In this document: positions 52,318 through 60,880 of the stretch, one piece after another
How positions within the stretch are numbered: position 1 is the first letter of the stretch
How the letters are laid out: every line of letters begins with the position of its first letter
NCBI RefSeq assembly: GCF_001686925.1
Contig: NZ_LVEN01000010.1
Span: 62,001 to 126,000, forward strand
Length of the DNA: 64,000 nucleotides
Reading direction: 5' to 3'
Source: Flavobacterium piscis
GTDB taxonomy: Bacteria > Bacteroidota > Bacteroidia > Flavobacteriales > Flavobacteriaceae
Translations under genes and position numbers: made by a program
Notes under the pieces: generated by a model
What the model was told of the DNA's origin: nothing
Seen by the model: the letters and a program-made list of their open reading frames with translations, nothing else
The model's database searches: none

Positions 52318-52383
52318 TCAGTAACAGTTTACAGTCGCAATTGCCGACCTGAACTGAAAACTGAGAATGAAAACTGAAAACTT
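52318..52383. repeat. CAGT-type inverted repeat between pyrH and frr
   Basis: ATCAGTAACAGTTTACAG at the left and CTGAAAACTGAGAATGAAAA at the right. It creates a false N-terminal extension of frr starting at 52367. Confidence 0.6.
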
Positions 52384-52390
52384 AAAAAAA

Positions 52391-52954
52391 ATGACTGAAG
52401 AAATAGAATTTATATTAGATAGTACTGAAGAATCAATGAATGGTTCGATTGCGCATTTAGAGAAAGAATTTCTTAACATTCGTGCAGGAAAAGCGTCTCC
52501 GGCAATGCTAGGAAGCGTTTTTGTAGATTACTACGGATCAGCAACACCACTTTCGCAAGTGTCTAAAATTAGTGTTCCTGATGCAAGAACAATTACATTA
52601 CAGCCTTTCGAAAAAAACATGTTACAAGTAATCGAAAAAGCAATTATGATTGCTAATATCGGTTTCAACCCAATGAACAATGGTGATGTTATCATTATCA
52701 GCGTTCCGCCTTTGACAGAAGAGCGTCGTAGAGATTTGGCCAAACAGGCAAAATCTGAAGCTGAAGATGCCAAAATTGGTGTGCGTAATGTGCGTAAAGA
52801 TGCTAATACTGATATCAAAAAATTAGAAAAAGAAGGAACTTCTGAAGACATTTGTAAATCTGCCGAAGAACAAGTTCAGAATCTGACTAACACTTATATC
52901 AAAAAAATAGATGAACTTTTGGTTGCAAAAGAAGCCGAAATCATGAAAGTATAA
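52391..52954 (+). CDS. frr: Ribosome recycling factor
   Basis: Releases ribosomes from mRNA after termination, with EF-G. A 187-aa protein with the RRF signatures NIRAGKASPAMLGSVFVDYYG near 31 and PPLTEERRRDLAKQAKSEAEDAKIGVRNVRK (in segments) near 105-135. The ATG at 52391 (MTEEIEFILDSTEESM) gives normal length; an upstream in-frame ATG at 52367 is made by the CAGT repeat. Confidence 0.96.
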   Translation: MTEEIEFILDSTEESMNGSIAHLEKEFLNIRAGKASPAMLGSVFVDYYGSATPLSQVSKISVPDARTITLQPFEKNMLQVIEKAIMIANIGFNPMNNGDVIIISVPPLTEERRRDLAKQAKSEAEDAKIGVRNVRKDANTDIKKLEKEGTSEDICKSAEEQVQNLTNTYIKKIDELLVAKEAEIMKV

Positions 52955-52972
52955 TGATATTATCACAAAATA

Positions 52973-53013
52973 AAAATCCGTTTAGTTAAATTCTACTAGA
53001 CGGATTTTTTTTA
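52973..53013 (+). terminator. Terminator after frr
   Basis: AAAATCCGTTTAGT pairs with ACTAGACGGATTTT, long T run. Confidence 0.88.
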
Positions 53014-53017
53014 TTGC

Positions 53018-53025
53018 TATTTTTG
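53018..53025 (+). promoter_or_regulatory. -7 promoter element of the DUF5686 gene
   Basis: TATTTTTG, full TAnnTTTG match, 46 nt before the ATG at 53072. Confidence 0.5.
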
Positions 53026-53071
53026 CATACCAAAAATTACATTTTGTTCGTTTGAAACTATAATATTCTCT

Positions 53072-55564
53072 ATGAAGCTATTTTGTTTATTGACTTTGTT
53101 TTTCACGCTTACTATTCAGGCGCAATTTCAAATAAACGGAATTGTAACAGACTCCAACAACAAACCGCTTCCTTTTGCAACCATAACAACTCCGGACAAC
53201 ATCAATACCATTACTGACGTTGACGGGAAGTTTATTTTTACACCTTCTGAAAAGGCAAATACATTTTCGGTTTCCTATATTGGCTTTCAAACCAAAATTA
53301 TCTCGATTACAGAAAAAAGATACTATTCAGTTTCCCTTTCTCAAAAAACCGATGATTTAAAAGAAGTTATTATTTCTAATGAAAATCCGGCATTAACCAT
53401 CATAAAGAAAGTAATCGCCAATAAAAACAAAAACAATCCACAAAAAAAACTGAGCAGTTTTGAGTACAAAAGCTACAATAAACTTATTGTAACGGCCAAT
53501 CCTGATTCTATAGATGGCAGAATCGATTCTACATCAGCTTATAAGGATTTCGATAAAAAACGCATCAATGTTGATTCATCCGATTATAAATTCAAGGAAA
53601 TAATAACCAAACAGCACTTGTTTCAAACCGAAAAAGTCTCACAATATCAGTTTGCAAATAACAAGCTAAAAGAAACCATTCTGGGCACGAAAATGGCAGG
53701 ATTCAAAAATCCTATTTATGAAGTTATTGCTTTCAACTTGCAATCCATATCGATTTACGACAATAAATATGAGCTATTTGAAACCAAATACGAAAATCCA
53801 ATTTCGAATACGGCACCGTCAGCTTACAATTATAAATTACTTGATACTGTAAACATAAAAGGCCGCGAAACCTATATGATTTACTTTAAAAACAAACAAA
53901 AAAGAAAAGCATCAGGATTAGAAGGCGTTCTATATATTGATCAGGAGAACTTTGCCATAGCTAAAGCTGTAATGCGTATAAAAGGTGTTCTTGATATTAG
54001 CGGTATTCACGAATTTGAATATGTACCCAATGAAAAAGTATGGTTTCAGAGCAATACGACTTTTAAAATCGTAAAAGGGAAAAACGATGATGACATCAAG
54101 ATTCTGGGCGGAACAATTCAGTTTGACGGAGATGTAGAGGATAATTTTGAACAAAGAAAAAAATCAGCTTCAGATTTTACCTATCTGCTATCTGAAAGCA
54201 ATAATTTCGACGTTCATTACAATACCAGTCCGCCAATAAAAAATCCGTCACTTTATATTGAAATTAAAGACGATGCCAGTAAAAAACCTGAAGCATTCTG
54301 GAATCAGTACCGAAAAGAAGCTTTAGACTTAAAAGGACAAAAAACATATCAATTGATAGACAGCCTTTCGATCAAAAAAAGAATCGAAAACCGCTTAGGT
54401 TTTGGCCGGAAAATTATCAATGGTTATATCCCAATTGGCCCTGTTGATCTTGATCTGAAAAAAATCATCAGTTATAATAATTACGAAGGTTTTCGCCTTG
54501 GTCTTGGCGGAATCACGAACGATCGCTTTTCTAAAAATTTCAGAATCGAAGGCTACTCTGCTTACGGGACAAAAGATGGCGAAGTTAAATACAGTTTAGG
54601 AACCGGAGTTTTACTCAACAAGAGTACCAATACGTGGGTAAACGCGTATTATACAGATGATGTTCGCGAAATTGCAAGTACCGTTTTTGCTGTAGACAAA
54701 CGAGTTTTCAAAATTTATGATCCGCGCCCAATCAACATTAGCACATTTTATCAATATACTGCATGGAAAGCGAATGTTCAGTCTAAAATTATTCCAAAAA
54801 CCGAAGCTGTTTTCGAATTAGCCCGAACTGATGTTGCGCCTCAGTTTGATTATATGTTTAATTACGGCGGAAAATTATATTCGAGTTACGTTATGACAAC
54901 TGCCATGGTTTCTATTGTTTGGGCACCATTTAGCAACTTTATGCAAACACCAACCGGAAGAAACGAATCGGAAAAAAGATTTCCAAGATTTACTTTTCAG
55001 TACACACAATCCTTACCTGATGTTTTAGGAAATGATTTTTCCTTTGGCAAAATCGATTTCAAAACCGAGTATGAAAAAAATTACCTGAACGGTCAAAAAA
55101 CAAGTTTACTTTTACAAGGAGGTTACGCAATTGGCGATGTGCCGCTTACGCATTTGTACAACACAATGCCTAATAATTTAACCAAAGAAACCGTTATCCA
55201 ACGTATTACTTTTGCTGGCCGAAACAGTTTTGAAACCATGTACTTTAATGAATTTTTCTCTAGTCAATATATCTTTTTTCAAATCAAACACGGCTTTGAC
55301 AGAATCAGGATTCTTAAAAAAGTCCGTCCCTCTTTAGTTTTAGTAACCAGAATGGCTTGGGGAAATATGGAAAATCCTCAACAACACGTTGGCCCAACTT
55401 ATAAAACATTAGACAAAGGCTTCTTCGAATCCGGAATCGAACTCAACAAAATCTACAAAGGTTTTGGCTTAGGTGGTTTTTATCGCTACGGCCCAAATCA
55501 GTTGCTGAAATTTGAGGATAATATTGCCGTTAAGATTTCTTATGTTTTAGACTTAGGATTATAA
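53072..55564 (+). CDS. DUF5686 / carboxypeptidase-like regulatory domain outer-membrane protein
   Basis: An 830-aa exported protein: signal peptide MKLFCLLTLFFTLTIQAQ, a CarbopepD_reg beta domain (about residues 20-105; GIVTDSNNKPLPFATITTPDN to YIGFQTK), then a large DUF5686-type domain and C-terminal barrel strands ending VKISYVLDLGL. It has no TonB plug, so it is not a classic receptor. Likely an outer-membrane protein of unknown role, common in Bacteroidota. Single gene with its own -7 element. Confidence 0.87.
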   Translation: MKLFCLLTLFFTLTIQAQFQINGIVTDSNNKPLPFATITTPDNINTITDVDGKFIFTPSEKANTFSVSYIGFQTKIISITEKRYYSVSLSQKTDDLKEVIISNENPALTIIKKVIANKNKNNPQKKLSSFEYKSYNKLIVTANPDSIDGRIDSTSAYKDFDKKRINVDSSDYKFKEIITKQHLFQTEKVSQYQFANNKLKETILGTKMAGFKNPIYEVIAFNLQSISIYDNKYELFETKYENPISNTAPSAYNYKLLDTVNIKGRETYMIYFKNKQKRKASGLEGVLYIDQENFAIAKAVMRIKGVLDISGIHEFEYVPNEKVWFQSNTTFKIVKGKNDDDIKILGGTIQFDGDVEDNFEQRKKSASDFTYLLSESNNFDVHYNTSPPIKNPSLYIEIKDDASKKPEAFWNQYRKEALDLKGQKTYQLIDSLSIKKRIENRLGFGRKIINGYIPIGPVDLDLKKIISYNNYEGFRLGLGGITNDRFSKNFRIEGYSAYGTKDGEVKYSLGTGVLLNKSTNTWVNAYYTDDVREIASTVFAVDKRVFKIYDPRPINISTFYQYTAWKANVQSKIIPKTEAVFELARTDVAPQFDYMFNYGGKLYSSYVMTTAMVSIVWAPFSNFMQTPTGRNESEKRFPRFTFQYTQSLPDVLGNDFSFGKIDFKTEYEKNYLNGQKTSLLLQGGYAIGDVPLTHLYNTMPNNLTKETVIQRITFAGRNSFETMYFNEFFSSQYIFFQIKHGFDRIRILKKVRPSLVLVTRMAWGNMENPQQHVGPTYKTLDKGFFESGIELNKIYKGFGLGGFYRYGPNQLLKFEDNIAVKISYVLDLGL

Positions 55565-55640
55565 TTTTTAAACTCCAATTTTTTAAATTGCTTCGCCTGT
55601 TTACTAAGGCTCAAGTTAAAATTCCAATTATACATATAGT

Positions 55641-55806
55641 TTGTCATCTCGACCGGCGGGAGAGATCACACTCGAAACTCCGCACAGAATATCGCTAATC
55701 TTTGTCGAGCAATGAGCGAAGATAATTCCTATGTAAGGATGACAAGATTGTCGTCAATCTTTGTCGAGCTCCGAGTGTGATCTCTCCCTTCGGTCGAGAT
55801 GACAAA
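55641..55806. repeat. Long TGTCATCTCGACC-type inverted-repeat element
   Basis: Arms 55641-55677 and about 55770-55806 are near-perfect inverses (TTGTCATCTCGACCG... / ...CGGTCGAGATGACAA). Internal copies of CTTTGTCGAGC and GGATGACAAG suggest a composite. Short open frames across it on the minus strand are artefacts. The rest of the 414-nt gap holds AAATCCGCG-type filler and an AATTGGAATTTGGAATTTT tail. Confidence 0.8.
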
Positions 55807-55978
55807 AAATGCGAATAACCCAACAAAAAAAATCCGTATAAATCCGCGTTTTCGCGCGAGCGAATCTGTGTCATCCGCGTGCCATCTCGCAATCCTGAGA
55901 ATCTTCCAAAAAAAATCCCAAACCCCAATCATAAAAATTGGAATTTGGAATTTTCAAAATTATTGGAATTTAAAACCC

Positions 55979-58249
55979 TTATGGTTTCAAAATCAAAACC
56001 GAAGGCGTATTATTCAGCCATGTACTTTGAGATTCGATTAGTTTTTTCCAGCTGTCTAAACTAATGATCATTAAATTCTGGTTTTCTAAAAACTCTTTTT
56101 TAATAGTTCTGTCGTGCATAATCATAATATGATTGGGTGCAATTTGCTCAATCGAACGAATTGTTTCCTGAATATCCCTGGTATTTTTTACTTCACCGCT
56201 CGCATCAAGAACCGTAATCTGAGATCCGTTATTGTTAATTAATTTCTTGGCATATTCAATTAAAAAAGAATCTTCTTTAGTAAAAATAGGCATGAAAACC
56301 TGACTGACTTCTTCCAGTTCTTTATCAATAAAAATACCAACCGGCATTTTACTTTTTGCAATAATATGGCGTGTTCTTTCGTCGAAAGGAGAATTTTCGA
56401 ACAAACCTTCTTTTCCTGTAAACTTATCAATCAAACGATCCGGATTTACGATTCGGGTAGTAAAACCAAGAATTTTACCCAGCAAAGTTCCATCAAAAAT
56501 AGACTGACCTAATCCCACTAATAATAAATCGTATTCGCCTTGGTTTGCCGTATCAATAATATCGGTATCAATATCATTTGTTACTTTAAAAACACTCACC
56601 ATGTTTTGATTCAAACGTTCTGATTCTTCGATTACCGGAACTAACATTTTACGTTCGTGATCCTTGATATCAAACGAATGTATCTCGGTACTTAATGATA
56701 AATGCATCGCCGTTACAATCGAATTATCACCTTGTTTCTTCACCAGACTATTAGCAAGTTTCAATAATTTTTTCCCTTTTTCAGGAGTTGCAAACGAAAG
56801 CAAAATTTTGAATTTGCTTTTATTGCCAATTTCCTGAGGAACTGCCTTGACCTTATCTTTAAAAATAAATCCTATAAAATCTAAAGCCGGACCCGTCATA
56901 AAAGTCGTTACTAAAGCCATAATGACCATCATGGTAAAAATTTCTGTAGATAATACTCCTAGATCGTAGCCAATATTTAAAACCACAAGCTCCATTAAAC
57001 CACGAGTATTCATTAATGCCCCGATTGCTAAACTGTCTTTCCAGCTTTGCCCTACAAATTTGGCAGCAAAAGCACTTCCTAAGAATTTCCCGGCTACGGC
57101 AACTGCTATAATTACAGCTGTCACTTTCCATAAATAGGGATCGTTCAACAATCCTATTTGCGTACGTAAACCCGTGAACACAAAGAACAATGGCAATAGA
57201 ACAATAATGGCAACGTCTTCGACTTTTTCGATAAAAATATTTCGGAATTTATTATTTTCAGGCATAATCGCTCCCGCTAAAAAAGCACCAAACAAAGCGT
57301 GAATTCCGATTAACTCAGAAGCATAAGCAGAGAATAAAAGCGTAATAAAGAAAATAGCAACAACAGGTTTATTCAAGCTTTCGCGAGTTGAATTTAAATC
57401 CCCAACCCTTTTCAGGAACGGACGAACTATTTTGAGCATGATAATAACATACAAAATAGCCAAACCAATTACGTATAAAGAACTTGTAAACGAACCTGCT
57501 TTTACAATTGCAATTACAACAGCCAGAATACACCAGGCTGTAATATCATCGGCCGCAGCACAAGTTATAGCTATAGTCCCCAGTTTTGTTTTTTGCATGC
57601 CTCGCTCCTGCACGATTCTGGCCAATACCGGAAACGCCGTAATACTCATGGCGATTCCCATAAATAAACCAAACGATGCAAACTCAACACCAACCGGAGC
57701 AAAAGTATGGTAGATAAAATAAGCTAATGAAAGACCCAGAGCAAAAGGGATAACAATACTTGCGTGACTTATAACTACAGCATCATGAGCTTTATTTTTT
57801 AATACTTTTAAATCCAATTCCATCCCGATAACGAACATGAAAAGGATCAAACCAATCTGACTTAAGAATTGTAAATTCCCTAAAGATTCTTTTGGAAACA
57901 ATGCTGCAGAGAACTCAGGAAAGTACATTCCGACCAAAGAGGGCCCTAAAACAATACCTGCAATCATTTCGCCAATTACAGATGGCTGCCCTATTTTTCT
58001 AAAAACCCATCCAAACAAACGTGCTACTAAAATAATCGTAACGATTTGTGCCAATAAAATAGCCAATGGATGTTTTAAATTATCTATCATTGAATCGAGA
58101 AAATCATTCCAATGATTGCTTTCGATTTGTTTGTGTACGATTCCGCGCCCCACTTCGAGTGCAGCACCTTTTGAAATTACCCAATATATCAAGGCAGTGA
58201 ATCCGCCAATAACAGTAACGTAAAATAAGGAGTTTTTAATATTATTCAT
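55979..58249 (-). CDS. CPA2-type cation:proton antiporter
   Basis: A 756-aa protein: about 12-13 membrane helices (residues 10-450) with the Na+/H+ exchanger pattern (IGEMIAGIVLGPSLVG, GLILFMFVIGMELDL, CAAADDITAWCILAVV with the DD ion-site region). A soluble C-terminal half of about 300 residues holds two universal-stress-like domains and no TrkA-N motif. It probably exchanges Na+ or K+ for protons at the inner membrane. Start at 58249 (MNNIKNSLFYVTVIG) is preferred to 58288. Confidence 0.9.
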   Translation of the reverse strand: MNNIKNSLFYVTVIGGFTALIYWVISKGAALEVGRGIVHKQIESNHWNDFLDSMIDNLKHPLAILLAQIVTIILVARLFGWVFRKIGQPSVIGEMIAGIVLGPSLVGMYFPEFSAALFPKESLGNLQFLSQIGLILFMFVIGMELDLKVLKNKAHDAVVISHASIVIPFALGLSLAYFIYHTFAPVGVEFASFGLFMGIAMSITAFPVLARIVQERGMQKTKLGTIAITCAAADDITAWCILAVVIAIVKAGSFTSSLYVIGLAILYVIIMLKIVRPFLKRVGDLNSTRESLNKPVVAIFFITLLFSAYASELIGIHALFGAFLAGAIMPENNKFRNIFIEKVEDVAIIVLLPLFFVFTGLRTQIGLLNDPYLWKVTAVIIAVAVAGKFLGSAFAAKFVGQSWKDSLAIGALMNTRGLMELVVLNIGYDLGVLSTEIFTMMVIMALVTTFMTGPALDFIGFIFKDKVKAVPQEIGNKSKFKILLSFATPEKGKKLLKLANSLVKKQGDNSIVTAMHLSLSTEIHSFDIKDHERKMLVPVIEESERLNQNMVSVFKVTNDIDTDIIDTANQGEYDLLLVGLGQSIFDGTLLGKILGFTTRIVNPDRLIDKFTGKEGLFENSPFDERTRHIIAKSKMPVGIFIDKELEEVSQVFMPIFTKEDSFLIEYAKKLINNNGSQITVLDASGEVKNTRDIQETIRSIEQIAPNHIMIMHDRTIKKEFLENQNLMIISLDSWKKLIESQSTWLNNTPSVLILKP

Positions 58250-58363
58250 AACTCGTTTTTTTGATTTTAATGGTGCAAATATCAGCACTGAGAATTAAGT
58301 GATAAAGCAATTTTAAACCTAATTTTCAATGTATGTAACAAGTCGGAAAAACTTTGTAATAAC

Positions 58364-59083
58364 TTATATTTTTACCTTTTTCAAAAAGTCAGAACGATAG
58401 GTTTCGCTGAGAATTAAGGTACTGTTTTTATCATTTTTCTCTAAATGATGCAGTATAATTTCGTTATGATTAAAAAATTTAATGGCTTTTACCGCTACAA
58501 TTTCTTTCTTGTTTACGCGGCAAAAATCAGCATCGGGCAATTCGTTTAAAAGTGTATCAAATTTTACATTTTTCAAGTTTAGAAAACTTCCGTCAATAAG
58601 CAAAACTGTTTTATCCCGGCTATCACTAACAGCCGTTTTGATGTACACGATCTGATTAAAATACAATAAAGTTTTACCTTTATCTGTATTTAACTGAATA
58701 AACTTTTTAGCCGCATCCGGTTTATGAAAACGCTCAAAAGCTTTTGAAATCGCTTTTTGTAAACGTTCCAGTTTTACTGGTTTTGTAATATAATCTACTG
58801 CATCAATATTAAAAGCATCGGCAGCATAATCCTTATAAGCGGTACAAAAAATAACTAATTTATTGTCGAGCATTTCTGCCAGATGCAAACCGTCAATTCC
58901 GGGCATTTCGATATCTGATATTAATAGATCAAAATCGAGATTCGGAATATCGGCAAGAAGTTTCTCCGGATTATTATACGTTTTTACAATTTCGACTTCG
59001 TGAATTTGTTCGCAAAGCATTTTTAAGTACGTTAATCCCGGTAACTCATCGTCCAGCAGCAAGCATTTCAGTTTTGTATTCAA
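58364..59083 (-). CDS. LytTR-type response regulator
   Basis: A 239-aa regulator: receiver with DDE at 11-13, Asp57 in LLISDIEMPGIDG and Lys in YITKPVKLERLQ, followed by a C-terminal LytTR DNA-binding domain (FIQLNTDKGKTLLYFNQIVYI to FCRVNKKEIVAVKAI). The gene overlaps the end of the kinase gene by 38 nt, so they are expressed together. Target genes are unknown. Confidence 0.92.
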   Translation of the reverse strand: MNTKLKCLLLDDELPGLTYLKMLCEQIHEVEIVKTYNNPEKLLADIPNLDFDLLISDIEMPGIDGLHLAEMLDNKLVIFCTAYKDYAADAFNIDAVDYITKPVKLERLQKAISKAFERFHKPDAAKKFIQLNTDKGKTLLYFNQIVYIKTAVSDSRDKTVLLIDGSFLNLKNVKFDTLLNELPDADFCRVNKKEIVAVKAIKFFNHNEIILHHLEKNDKNSTLILSETYRSDFLKKVKI

Positions 59084-59807
59084 GTAAATCTATTTTAAGA
59101 TGAGCTATATAAACATCGTTTTCGACAAACTTATCGAGTTTGAAGTTGTTTTTATAAATAATACGCAAGCGGTGTTCTAAAGTCGCATGACCAAAACCGC
59201 TTCGTTCTTTTTTTAATACTTTTTTATCTGAGATTTTATTAGAAACGGTCATAAAAAAAGCATTATCCCTAAACTCAAAAACTACCGAAATAAAAGCATC
59301 AGCACTTTGCAAATCAGCATGTTTAAAGGCATTTTCTATTAAATCGATAGAAATTAATGGCGCCAATAAAGGCTGATCGTATAATTTATCTTCTTTATTG
59401 ATATTGGTTTTAATCTTCAACTCAAAAAGCGGACTGATCTTGATTTTGTTGATTTCGATTAAATTCAAGGCAAAATCAATTTCCTCTTTTGCGGTGACAA
59501 ACTTCTTTTTGCTTTCGTATAGAATATAATCCAGAACATTCGCCAGTTTATCTAAAGCAAAATACGTTTGATACGCATGCGACTGAATCGAGTTCAAAAT
59601 ATTCTTAAACAAATGCGGATTCAGTTTTGATTCTAAAGTTTCTAACTGCAAATCATTCACTTTCATTTCGAGCGCATAAAAACTTTTCTCAGCATCATCT
59701 TTTGCTTTTTTAAACTGCATCAATTGATACATCAAAAAACAAATGATAACGATAAGCAATAAAAGTATCACCAGAAATATAAAAGTAATAGTGTTGTTTT
59801 CCTGCAT
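59046..59807 (-). CDS. LytS-like sensor histidine kinase
   Basis: A 253-aa kinase with one N-terminal helix (about residues 8-29), a coiled coil, and the His_kinase core: LESKLNPHLFKNILNSIQSH with His65, then LIENAFKHAD (N box). There is no separate sensor domain, so it may sense through the membrane or via the four-helix protein encoded 3 nt upstream. It is the second gene of a three-gene operon. Confidence 0.88.
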   Translation of the reverse strand: MQENNTITFIFLVILLLLIVIICFLMYQLMQFKKAKDDAEKSFYALEMKVNDLQLETLESKLNPHLFKNILNSIQSHAYQTYFALDKLANVLDYILYESKKKFVTAKEEIDFALNLIEINKIKISPLFELKIKTNINKEDKLYDQPLLAPLISIDLIENAFKHADLQSADAFISVVFEFRDNAFFMTVSNKISDKKVLKKERSGFGHATLEHRLRIIYKNNFKLDKFVENDVYIAHLKIDLLEYKTEMLAAGR

Positions 59808-59810
59808 ATT

Positions 59811-60257
59811 TTATGCTTGTAAAGTTGTTTTTAATGACACTTTATAATTAATCAAAATTCCGATTGTCAATATCAGGATACTCGCTAACCAAAGATAATA
59901 ACCCAATTCAAGAGAAACAATCTTAGCCATCGTACCGCTTTCCGCACCCATTATTTCACTCCAAAATGAAAATGAAATAGCCAAACCAGATGCAATCAAA
60001 CTCCACAGAACTGCTTTTTCATTATTTTTAATCAAAAGTATAATGGCAAGCAAACATAATGGATTTGCGAGCCAAACAATCTCTTCTAATAATCCTCCGC
60101 CCATAAAAGCTACTGATCCTATTAAAAGATATTCTAATGATGATGCTGTTTTTATTTCATCATTATAATTTACCACCAAAGCATTTTGAGTAAGCGAAAT
60201 AGCAAAAACTAATAAGCTCAATCCAATAGTTGTAAATTTAATTTCTCTCGATTCCAT
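59811..60257 (-). CDS. Four-helix membrane protein of the LytS/LytTR operon
   Basis: A 148-aa protein with four hydrophobic helices (about residues 10-25, 42-75, 83-98 and 118-138). No family is recognised. It starts the operon, ends 3 nt before the kinase gene, and could be the signal-receiving partner of a kinase that lacks its own sensor. That role is inferred. Confidence 0.75.
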   Translation of the reverse strand: MESREIKFTTIGLSLLVFAISLTQNALVVNYNDEIKTASSLEYLLIGSVAFMGGGLLEEIVWLANPLCLLAIILLIKNNEKAVLWSLIASGLAISFSFWSEIMGAESGTMAKIVSLELGYYLWLASILILTIGILINYKVSLKTTLQA

Positions 60258-60296
60258 AATCTATTTAAATGTTGTTTTTTGCCCTGCATTTTTTTT

Positions 60297-60366
60297 GCCA
60301 CGAATTCACGAATTTAAAATAAAACAATCGGTGTAAAACAGTTGAATCCGTAAAACCCGTGAGCCA
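60297..60366. repeat. Degenerate GCCACGAATTCACGAATT element
   Basis: One clear arm (GCCACGAATTCACGAATTTA), matching the complete element at 63258-63314; the other end is only weakly inverse. Confidence 0.5.
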
Positions 60367-60371
60367 ACTTT

Positions 60372-60701
60372 CTAATGACTAGAAACAAACTTCAACCCAA
60401 TAATTGAAGCAATCAAAGTCGAAAGAAAAAATATTCTCCAGAAAGTTGCCGGTTCTTTAAAAATTAAAATCCCTACTAAAACAGTTCCAACTGCGCCAAC
60501 TCCTGTCCAAACGGCATAAGCGGTTCCTATAGGTAAAACTTGTGTGGCTTTATACAATAATATCATACTGATCGAAAGGCAAACAAAAAAACCAACCATC
60601 CAATACGTTGAAATCATTCCTGTTGTTTCTTTGGCTTTGCCTAAACAAGAAGCAAACCCTACTTCAAATAGTCCGGCGATTATTAATAAAATCCAGTTCA
60701 T
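60372..60701 (-). CDS. SMR-family exporter, SugE/Gdx-like
   Basis: A 109-aa four-helix inner-membrane exporter. Glu13 in WILLIIAGLFEVGFA is the essential SMR carboxylate. The stretch LPIGTAYAVWTGVGAVGTVL and the ending IIGLKFVSSH are close to SugE (Gdx) proteins, several of which export guanidinium rather than drugs. Substrate assignment is by resemblance. No guanidine riboswitch was seen in the region upstream. Confidence 0.88.
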   Translation of the reverse strand: MNWILLIIAGLFEVGFASCLGKAKETTGMISTYWMVGFFVCLSISMILLYKATQVLPIGTAYAVWTGVGAVGTVLVGILIFKEPATFWRIFFLSTLIASIIGLKFVSSH

Positions 60702-60853
60702 TTTCGTCTCATTTTTAAATTACGTACAAATATGAGAAAAGCTGATCATTAAAACACAAAAAGAGAGAAATATATCACAAACATCAAGTGCGTATTTTGT
60801 GTTAACATTAAGTAAAATACAAGCGATTATTTATGATTTAGAGCTCTTTTCAC

Positions 60854-60861
60854 TACATTTG
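60854..60861 (+). promoter_or_regulatory. -7 promoter element of the MMPL/RND gene
   Basis: TACATTTG, full TAnnTTTG match, 19 nt before the ATG at 60881. Confidence 0.65.
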
Positions 60862-60880
60862 CATCCATTTTAAAGAATTT

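Noticed and set aside
52367..52390. Upstream in-frame ATG for frr
   Set aside because: It is created by the ACTGAAAACTG repeat; the start at 52391 gives the normal ribosome recycling factor N-terminus.
55695..55932. Overlapping 67-77 aa frames on the minus strand downstream of the DUF5686 gene
   Set aside because: They translate the TGTCATCTCGACC inverted-repeat element and filler sequence, not a gene.
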